From: Tissierellia bacterium KA00581 | GTDB taxonomy: Bacteria > Bacillota > Clostridia > Tissierellales > Peptoniphilaceae | Direction of reading: 5' to 3' | DNA: 37,143 nt | NCBI GenBank assembly: GCA_001552895.1 | Contig: KQ959612.1 | Location: 1 to 37,143, forward strand | Part shown: one piece after another, positions 31,897 to 37,143 of the stretch | Position numbering within the stretch: position 1 is the stretch's first letter | How the letters are laid out: every line of letters begins with the position of its first letter | Notes under the pieces: generated by a model | Seen by the model: the letters and a program-made list of their open reading frames with translations, nothing else | Databases searched by the model: none | What the model was told of the DNA's origin: nothing | Program-made: the position numbers and the translations under genes

Positions 31897-33369
31897 CTAT
31901 TTTTCTTCCAATATCTGTTGTATCTTATTTTTACAATTTTCTAAGCTTTCCTTATTAACTTCCATCATGTATAGTTTATATCCAGGCATAGCATAAGATG
32001 GCAATCCAACTTTTCCAAATCCATTAAGTGATTGTGACTGTATTTTGAATTTTTCATTTGAATCTAATTGTTGATTTACCAAGTCCATAATTTCATCAAT
32101 AGTCATATCAGTTTGAACTGAAGAAGAGATTTCATCTAAAATAGAACTAAAATTAGTTAAAGCTTTTTTAGAAGTTAATTTATTTATTAATGAAGTAATA
32201 ACTTTTTCATGATTTCTTCCTCTATCTCTATCTCCATCTGAAAGCCCATATCTTTCACGAACAAATCCTAATGCTTTTTTAGAATCTAAATGTACAATTC
32301 CTATAGGGAAATGATATTTACCGTGATAAGATATAAAATCTTGATCATTTTTAACATCAATTCCTCCAACTAAATCTATCAATTTCATAAAAGTTGTAAA
32401 ATTAACTCTTGCATAATGATCAATTTTTATACCGTATAAATTTTCTAAAGTTTTAACCGAAGAGTCTATTCCATAAATTCCAGAATGAGTTAATTTATCG
32501 TATTGATTATTTCCTTTTCCTGCAATTTTTACATATGAATCTCTAGGAGTTGTAGTCAAAAGAATTTTATGCATCTTTTTATTTACAGTTAATATAACAT
32601 TTACATCTGTTCTAGAAACTGTAGTTATAGGACCATAAGTATCTATCCCACTTATATACATATTAAAAGAATCTTTATCTTTAAGATTTACATCGACTTT
32701 TTTTTCTTTTACTTTTTCAATTATTTTGTATTCATATATTTTTTTAATTTTAGTTAAATAATCAGGATGAATATTTGAAATCAAATCACCATAAGCCGCA
32801 TTAAAAACTATTACTTTATTTTTTTTAGAAATCAAATCCTCATATGCTTGTAAATAAGAAGAAGTATTTTTAATATTAAGTTTAACTTTAGTTTTATTAG
32901 TAATATCTTCTAATAATTTATCTATATTTTCTTTATCTAAATCAACAGGTGCGAAAACATCATCAGTAATATCATTAACACTTTCAATGTTACTATCTGA
33001 TAAAACAGCAACAACCATAGTGTTTTCAACTATTTTTGCATTTTCATTTAACTTATTAAACAAATTAAGTCCTTTTTTTATATAACTAAAAGAAAAAAAA
33101 GTTATTAATATAAAAAAAATAGAAAATATACATGTTAACACTTTAATTTTTTTAAATTTATTTAATAAAAAGATACCTAACAAAATAAAAAAACTAAAAC
33201 CTAAAATTATATAATTAATATTTTTAAAATTTAAAAAATTATATTTAAACATCATAAATAAATCTATACAAGTAAAAAATAACAATACAATAAAAAAAAG
33301 CCAATTTATGAAAGAAAAAATTTTTCCTTGGCTTTTATGTTTCTTTTTATGTACAACCTTTATATCCAC
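31897..33369 (-). CDS. LytR-CpsA-Psr (LCP) family transferase, CpsA-like
   Basis: This LCP enzyme of 490 residues is expected to transfer lipid-linked capsule polymer to peptidoglycan. It has three N-terminal transmembrane helices within about the first 105 residues. An accessory domain follows (about 115-220, VVAVLSDSNIESVNDITDD), as in pneumococcal Cps2A. The LCP catalytic domain has TTTPRDSYVKIAGKG, THSGIYGIDSSVKTLENLYG, NFTTFMKLIDLVGGIDV and LGFVRERYGLSDGDRDRGRNHEKVI, with the Arg and Asp residues that bind the lipid phosphates. The start is GTG at 33369, eight bases after a perfect AGGAGG. It is the first gene of the capsule operon, so its upstream region controls the whole locus. Confidence 0.92.
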   Translation of the reverse strand: MDIKVVHKKKHKSQGKIFSFINWLFFIVLLFFTCIDLFMMFKYNFLNFKNINYIILGFSFFILLGIFLLNKFKKIKVLTCIFSIFFILITFFSFSYIKKGLNLFNKLNENAKIVENTMVVAVLSDSNIESVNDITDDVFAPVDLDKENIDKLLEDITNKTKVKLNIKNTSSYLQAYEDLISKKNKVIVFNAAYGDLISNIHPDYLTKIKKIYEYKIIEKVKEKKVDVNLKDKDSFNMYISGIDTYGPITTVSRTDVNVILTVNKKMHKILLTTTPRDSYVKIAGKGNNQYDKLTHSGIYGIDSSVKTLENLYGIKIDHYARVNFTTFMKLIDLVGGIDVKNDQDFISYHGKYHFPIGIVHLDSKKALGFVRERYGLSDGDRDRGRNHEKVITSLINKLTSKKALTNFSSILDEISSSVQTDMTIDEIMDLVNQQLDSNEKFKIQSQSLNGFGKVGLPSYAMPGYKLYMMEVNKESLENCKNKIQQILEEK

Positions 33370-33450
33370 ACTATTTTCCTCCTAATAATATAAATGTATA
33401 ATTTATATAAACATAATTCTTAATAACTTTTAGCCTTTTAAACAAATATA

Positions 33451-33470
33451 TTCGCAAAATTATTTTTTTG
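33451..33470 (-). repeat. Left arm of 20-bp inverted repeat
   Basis: This 20-base sequence (TTCGCAAAATTATTTTTTTG on the plus strand) is the exact reverse complement of 33747-33766. It lies in the leader of the capsule operon, about 80 bases before the GTG of the LCP gene. The two arms enclose 276 bases that contain a strong promoter. Confidence 0.8.
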
Positions 33471-33666
33471 CAAAAATCTACTATAAAATAGAAAATAAAT
33501 TTCTATCTTATTTATAAATTATATTGAATTTTATAAAAATATATAAAGAATAAATACAAAAAAATTATAAAAAATATATATTTTATAAAAATACTAAAAG
33601 TAATAAATAATTAATTACAAAAAAGTAATAATTTAGAATATTATTTTTAAAAAATTGAGTAAATTA

Positions 33667-33695
33667 TTGACATACAATATATAGATGTATATAAT
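33667..33695 (+). promoter_or_regulatory. Strong promoter between the inverted repeats
   Basis: TTGACA (33667-33672) and TATAAT (33690-33695) have the ideal 17-base spacing, pointing right to the surface-protein gene. In the rest of 33370-33779 I found no promoter of similar quality pointing left to the capsule operon. There are only isolated ATTATA hexamers (for example 33518-33523 and 33564-33569) without a -35 box. If the segment inverted, this promoter would drive the capsule operon. Confidence 0.8.
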
Positions 33696-33746
33696 TATAG
33701 TGTATAAAGATTTTGGTTTAATATAACATTAAACAATGTTTTTAAA

Positions 33747-33766
33747 CAAAAAAATAATTTTGCGAA
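33747..33766 (+). repeat. Right arm of 20-bp inverted repeat
   Basis: This arm is an exact reverse complement of 33451-33470 and ends directly before the AAAGGATG ribosome site of the surface-protein gene. Relative to each divergent transcript, both arms therefore occupy the 5' leader in the same orientation. They could be recombination sites or a shared regulatory element. Confidence 0.8.
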
Positions 33767-33779
33767 AGGATGAAAAAAT

Positions 33780-34520
33780 ATGAAAAAAAGAAGTATACTT
33801 GCTAGTGCTTTGTCATTAGCCTTAGTTGCTTCACCAGTAGTTTTACATGCTAATAATTCTCTTATAACAAAAGAAAAATATGAAGAATTAAAAGCTAAAC
33901 AAAGTTTAACTATTGATGAATCAAATCAAGTAGAAGCATATGAAAAAGCTCAATTAGAGAAAAATGAAGCTTATCAAGAAAAACAAAAATTAAAAAAAAT
34001 AATTAGTGAATCAAAATATTTAACAGAAGATAATAAAACTGCTTTAACTAACGAAGTTGAAGGAGCTACATTATACGATTTAACAGAAGTTCTTCCAAAT
34101 AAGATTTCTACTACAGAAGCTAATGATAAAAAAGCTTTTATGCAACAATTAGATACTTTAAAAGAACCTATTAGAAAGGCAATTTATGAATCAAAATTAG
34201 ATGAAACAGTTAAAAATAATTTATTTAGTAGACTTTCAGTTGCTGATTCAAAAGACCAAATAGATGCTTTAAAAACAGAAGTAGATAAATTAATATCCGG
34301 AGAACTTACAGAACCTTCTGAAAATCCACAAAAACCTTCTGATGAACAAAAACCTAGTGATGAACAAAAACCTAGTGATGAACAAAATCCTTCTGAAGAA
34401 GGAAAAGCTGAAGAAGGAAAAGCTAAAGAAGAAATGCCAAAAACTTCTGTAGCTGCAACTTCAATGGCTGTGTTAGCTCTTTCTGCAGCTGGAGTTTTAG
34501 TTTCTAAAAAAAGAAAATAA
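33780..34520 (+). CDS. Sortase-anchored surface protein with MPKTS sorting motif
   Basis: This is a secreted protein of 246 residues. A signal peptide (about 1-25, ending VVLHA-NN) is followed by a charged helical region (about 26-180). Its segment KEPIRKAIYESKLDETVKNN and the following SRLSVADSKDQIDALKTEVD resemble three-helix GA/albumin-binding-type modules of related cocci (by eye, uncertain). A hydrophilic spacer with three PSDEQ repeats follows, then a wall-sorting signal at 219-246: MPKTS, a hydrophobic helix and the KKRK tail. The motif deviates from LPxTG at the first and last positions, so a non-standard sortase or weak anchoring is likely. It is expressed from the strong promoter between the inverted repeats and ends at a good terminator. 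Confidence 0.85.
   Translation: MKKRSILASALSLALVASPVVLHANNSLITKEKYEELKAKQSLTIDESNQVEAYEKAQLEKNEAYQEKQKLKKIISESKYLTEDNKTALTNEVEGATLYDLTEVLPNKISTTEANDKKAFMQQLDTLKEPIRKAIYESKLDETVKNNLFSRLSVADSKDQIDALKTEVDKLISGELTEPSENPQKPSDEQKPSDEQKPSDEQNPSEEGKAEEGKAKEEMPKTSVAATSMAVLALSAAGVLVSKKRK
34332..34385 (+). repeat. Three 18-bp tandem repeats coding KPSDEQ
   Basis: Three consecutive copies of AAACCTAGTGATGAACAA (the first with TCT for AGT) encode KPSDEQ in the wall-spanning spacer. Identical copies 2 and 3 point to recent duplication, so the length probably varies between strains. Confidence 0.9.
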
Positions 34521-34578
34521 TTAAAAATTAAAGAATATTATAAAATTTGATCAAATTTAAAATCTTTATACAAAAAAT

Positions 34579-34603
34579 AATCCCAAGAGTCGTTCTTGGG
34601 ATT
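34579..34603 (+). terminator. Terminator after the surface-protein gene
   Basis: AATCCCAAGA and TCTTGGGATT form a 10-bp stem with a 5-base loop, followed by TCTTATTTTTAT. It separates the surface protein from rqcH. Confidence 0.85.
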
Positions 34604-34654
34604 TCTTATTTTTATCTATAACAGGTGTATAATTAATTTTTCACTTTTTTATTC

Positions 34655-34683
34655 TTGATTTTTATTTGTTTTTACTTTATAAT
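34655..34683 (+). promoter_or_regulatory. Promoter of rqcH
   Basis: TTGATT and TATAAT are separated by exactly 17 bases. The start codon of rqcH is 33 bases downstream, with AAGGAG in between. Confidence 0.75.
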
Positions 34684-34715
34684 CAAGCTATATTAAATAT
34701 ATTAAGGAGAAACTA

Positions 34716-36455
34716 ATGAGTTTTGATGGAATTTTTACAAAGTCTGTTGTTGATGAAATTTTTCCTATTTTAATTGGTGGAAAGATAAATAAGGTAAATC
34801 AACCAGATAAAAATGAAATAAATTTACAAATTTACAATAATAAAGACAACTATAAGCTTATACTTTCTTGTGCAAATAATCTTTCAAGGATTCATTTGTC
34901 AACAAAATTAAAAAAAAATCCTATAATTGCTTATAATTTTTGTATGCTTCTTAGAAAGCATTTAGTTGGAGGAACTATAACAGATATTTATCAACATAAA
35001 CTTGATAGAGTTGTTTTAATTGAAATTGAAAATTTAAATGAATTAAAAGAGTTAAGCAAAAAAGTATTAGTTATTGAAATAATGGGAAAGCATTCAAATA
35101 TAATTTTAATTGACAAAAAAACAAATATAATTATCGACTCAATAAAGCATATAACTAAAATGCAAAGTAGTATAAGAGAAGTTTTTGCTAATAAAAAATA
35201 TTTTTTTGTAAAAGACGATAAGGAAAATATTTTAGATAAAGACTTCAAATTACCATCTGTTATTTTAAAATCTCTACTTAAGCCTATAGCTATGAAAAAA
35301 TTTTTTTATAATAATTATATTGGATTTTCCCCTATTATTTCTTATCAGATATTGTCTAATTCTAAGCTTGATATAGATATAAATTCAAATGAATTAACAA
35401 AGGAAGATATAGAAATTATAGATAAAAATTTTATAAATTTAGTTACAAAGATTAAAAACAAAGACTACAATCCAATATTAATTCAAGATGATGAAAAAAA
35501 TAATAAAGATTTTTATTGTTTTTCTTTAGATTTATACAAAAATAAAAAAGAATTTTCAAATATTTCTAAACTTGTAGAAGATTTTTATTATAACAATTCT
35601 TTAAGAGATAGAATAAATCAAAAAGCTCATCATTTTAAAAAAATTCTTTCTAATAAGCTTAACAGGTTAATAAATAAATATCAAAATTTAGAAAATGAAT
35701 TAATTGTAAGTGAAAATAAAGAAGAATTTAAAATATTTGCAGATATTTTAAGTGTTAATATTTATAAAATAAAAAAAGGAGCTAAAAAAATAATTCTTAA
35801 AAATATTTATAATCCCGTAGAAGATGTTGAAATTTTACTAGATGAAAAAAAATCTCCACGAGAAAATATAGAAAGTTATTATAAAAAATATAAAAAGTTA
35901 AAAACAAGAGAAAAGATAATAGAAAAAGATCTTCCAAATATAAAAAAAGAAATAGCGTATGTAAAACAAATTTTAGAAAGTATTGAAACAATAACAGAGC
36001 TTAATGAACTTTCTGAAATTGAAGATGAATTAATTAATGCTGGATATATAAAGAGTTCTCAAAAAAAGAAACAAAAATACGAAAAATCAAAGCCATATAT
36101 TTTCAAAACAAAAAGCGGAGCTACTATATATGTAGGTAAAAACAATCTTCAAAACGAAAATTTAACTTTAAAATTTGCAAATAAAAACGACATTTTTTTC
36201 CACGCACAAGATGTTGCCGGTAGCCATGTTATTTTAAGAGCTGATAATCCTACTTCTGATGATTATAAGATAGCGGCATTTTTGGCTGGATATTATAGTT
36301 ACTTTAAAAATGAAGGTTATGCAAATGTTGATTATACAGAAAAAAAACATATAAGAAAAGCAAAGTCTTCTCCTTTAGGTATGGTTTATTATGATAATTA
36401 TAAAACTATGTTTGTAGATTTTAAAGATAAATTATATGATGATTTTAAAAACTAA
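34716..36455 (+). CDS. rqcH: Ribosome quality-control factor RqcH (NFACT/FbpA family)
   Basis: RqcH binds 50S subunits carrying stalled nascent chains and recruits tRNA-Ala to add C-terminal alanine tails for degradation. Many annotations call it fibronectin-binding protein. The 579-residue protein has the NFACT-N domain, starting MSFDGIFTKSVVDEI and containing Asp97-Arg98 in KLDRVVLIEI, the pair needed for function in the Bacillus protein. A HhH/coiled-coil middle part (about 300-450) and the NFACT-R domain follow (YVGKNNLQNENLTLKFANKN, FFHAQDVAGSHVILR, ending KHIRKAKSSPLGMVYYDNYKT). Length and motifs are complete. It is monocistronic, with its own promoter and terminator. Confidence 0.94.
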   Translation: MSFDGIFTKSVVDEIFPILIGGKINKVNQPDKNEINLQIYNNKDNYKLILSCANNLSRIHLSTKLKKNPIIAYNFCMLLRKHLVGGTITDIYQHKLDRVVLIEIENLNELKELSKKVLVIEIMGKHSNIILIDKKTNIIIDSIKHITKMQSSIREVFANKKYFFVKDDKENILDKDFKLPSVILKSLLKPIAMKKFFYNNYIGFSPIISYQILSNSKLDIDINSNELTKEDIEIIDKNFINLVTKIKNKDYNPILIQDDEKNNKDFYCFSLDLYKNKKEFSNISKLVEDFYYNNSLRDRINQKAHHFKKILSNKLNRLINKYQNLENELIVSENKEEFKIFADILSVNIYKIKKGAKKIILKNIYNPVEDVEILLDEKKSPRENIESYYKKYKKLKTREKIIEKDLPNIKKEIAYVKQILESIETITELNELSEIEDELINAGYIKSSQKKKQKYEKSKPYIFKTKSGATIYVGKNNLQNENLTLKFANKNDIFFHAQDVAGSHVILRADNPTSDDYKIAAFLAGYYSYFKNEGYANVDYTEKKHIRKAKSSPLGMVYYDNYKTMFVDFKDKLYDDFKN

Positions 36456-36467
36456 ATCTTTTTAAAT

Positions 36468-36511
36468 AAAAAACAAGATTATTAGTATTTTTCTAAAGTA
36501 TCTTGTTTTTT
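36468..36511 (+). terminator. Terminator after rqcH
   Basis: AAAAAACAAGAT pairs with ATCTTGTTTTTT around an inner TTAG/CTAA stem, followed by further T residues. It begins 12 bases after the rqcH stop codon. Confidence 0.8.
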
Positions 36512-36579
36512 TTATTTTAAAAATTTTTTTAAAATAATTAATAAGATTTTATCTTACCTAGTTACATTATAAATTTGTA

Positions 36580-36643
36580 AAAAATGATAAAATAAATATT
36601 AAATATAATTGATAAAATAAAAACATTTTATTTTATCATTTTT
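36580..36643. repeat. AT-only nested inverted repeats (TGATAAAATAAA)
   Basis: TGATAAAATAAAA forms a perfect 13-bp hairpin with its complement around a 3-base loop (36610-36638). A third copy (AAAAATGATAAAATAAA, 36580-36596) is an exact 17-base complement of 36627-36643, so two exclusive hairpins are possible. The rest of the 304-base gap between the rqcH terminator and the transporter gene holds only the promoter and leader. Confidence 0.6.
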
Positions 36644-36688
36644 ATTTAATATTGATTAAAATAAATTTAACTTTATTAAATAAATTAG

Positions 36689-36718
36689 TTGAAATGTTAA
36701 TGCATTTTGTGATATAAT
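36689..36718 (+). promoter_or_regulatory. Promoter of the SNF-family transporter gene
   Basis: TTGAAA and TATAAT are separated by 18 bases, with TGA directly before the -10 (extended -10). It predicts a leader of about 90 bases without G-C-rich structure. Confidence 0.7.
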
Positions 36719-36815
36719 AATGTTGCTTATTTTTTAATTATTTTTTAAAAATATTAAAATATATTAAAAAATCAATTTTTATTTTGTGATTTAATTTTAA
36801 ATAAAGGAGAAAAAA

Positions 36816-37143
36816 ATGAATAATAAATTTTCATCAAAATGGGGTTTTATTTTAACAACAGTTGGCTCAGCTGTTGGAATTGGTAATGTTTGGGGTTTCC
36901 CATATAAATTTTTAAAAAATGGTGCATTAAGTTTTTTAATTTATTATATCTTTTTTGTAATCTTATTTTCTTATGTCGGATTAAGTAGTGAATATGCTAT
37001 TGGTAGACTTTGTTCACATGGTACCTTAGGTAGCTATGAGTATACTTGGAAAGAAAAAAATAAAAAAGTATCTAAAATTATAGGTTATTTTCCACTGTTT
37101 GGAACTTTACTTTTATCAACAGGTTATGCTGTTATTGTTGCTT
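36816..37143 (+). CDS. Sodium:neurotransmitter symporter family protein (5' part only)
   Basis: The first 109 residues of an SNF-family sodium-coupled amino-acid transporter are present; the window ends inside the gene. TTVGSAVGIGNVWGFPYKFLKNG contains the unwound first helix that binds sodium and substrate (the family has GLGNVWRFPY; here Gly replaces Arg, as in some bacterial homologs). Helix 2 with its YVGLSSEYAIGRL end and the start of helix 3 follow. Bacterial members carry tryptophan, leucine, tyrosine or other amino acids; specificity cannot be told. AAAGGAG precedes the ATG at good distance. Confidence 0.9.
   Translation, partial: MNNKFSSKWGFILTTVGSAVGIGNVWGFPYKFLKNGALSFLIYYIFFVILFSYVGLSSEYAIGRLCSHGTLGSYEYTWKEKNKKVSKIIGYFPLFGTLLLSTGYAVIVA

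Noticed and set aside
33471-33746. A small gene between the inverted repeats
   Set aside because: Neither strand has an open frame with a ribosome site; the segment is almost purely A and T apart from the promoter.
34991-35991. Phe/Leu-rich frames antisense to rqcH
   Set aside because: Composition reflects the complement of Lys/Glu-rich coding sequence; no start signals and no family resemblance.
36512-36815. Riboswitch or small RNA before the SNF transporter
   Set aside because: The leader and upstream region contain almost no G-C pairs and none of the conserved cores of known riboswitch classes that I can recognise.
1-37143. CRISPR array, tRNA, rRNA, insertion sequence or prophage
   Set aside because: No regularly spaced direct repeats, no tRNA-like cloverleaf and no transposase or phage-type protein was seen.

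Overview
The window is very AT-rich DNA from a low-GC Gram-positive anaerobe. The evidence is strong Shine-Dalgarno sites, sigma-A-type promoters, a sortase-type surface protein and a Wzx/Wzy/LCP capsule locus. Gene content and base composition fit Peptoniphilaceae, and I would guess Parvimonas, but this is inference. TGA is a genuine stop (rluA-like gene at 9259, ATP-grasp gene at 25408), so the standard bacterial code applies. Two small genes nevertheless carry an in-frame TGA and look like selenoproteins.

Layout. (1) 1-843: an XRE repressor without a normal start codon, coupled to a small membrane protein and expressed from a promoter overlapping a 26-bp palindrome. (2) 842-2852: psuK/psuG-type pseudouridine catabolism. 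(3) 2969-5389: an RlhA-like U32 protein. (4) 5531-8456: a three-gene operon encoding a cytosolic solute-binding-protein fold, a HypB/UreG-like GTPase with Cys pairs, and an ABC ATPase with no permease. (5) 8631-9211: two tandem HesB-like selenoprotein genes that ordinary gene calling misses. (6) 9259-10218: an RluA-type pseudouridine synthase. (7) 10300-16171: a six-gene operon with an RNA methyltransferase, PAS-PP2C phosphatase, pgi, a short PerM-like protein, moeA and mobB. (8) 16273-33369: a 17-kb minus-strand capsule/exopolysaccharide operon of 16 genes. (9) 33370-33779: a divergent regulatory region with a strong rightward promoter between identical 20-bp inverted repeats. (10) 33780-34520: a wall-anchored surface protein. 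(11) 34716-36455: rqcH. (12) 36816 to the end: a truncated SNF-family transporter gene.

The capsule operon contains RmlA, RmlB and RmlC but no RmlD. A VioA-like aminotransferase suggests that the 4-keto sugar is aminated. There is an initiating sugar-phosphate transferase but no recognisable further glycosyltransferase. Instead there are three ATP-grasp proteins, an ornithine-cyclodeaminase-like enzyme, a second PLP-fold protein and an O-acyltransferase. I infer a polymer built or decorated with amide-linked amino acids on an amino sugar. Its CpsD-type kinase has lost key Walker residues.

The four strongest leads are the tandem UGA-containing genes (one with a good bacterial SECIS-like hairpin, the other with an apparent ATT start), the possibly invertible promoter between the capsule operon and the surface protein, the ATP-grasp-rich capsule pathway, and the permease-less SBP/GTPase/ABC trio.
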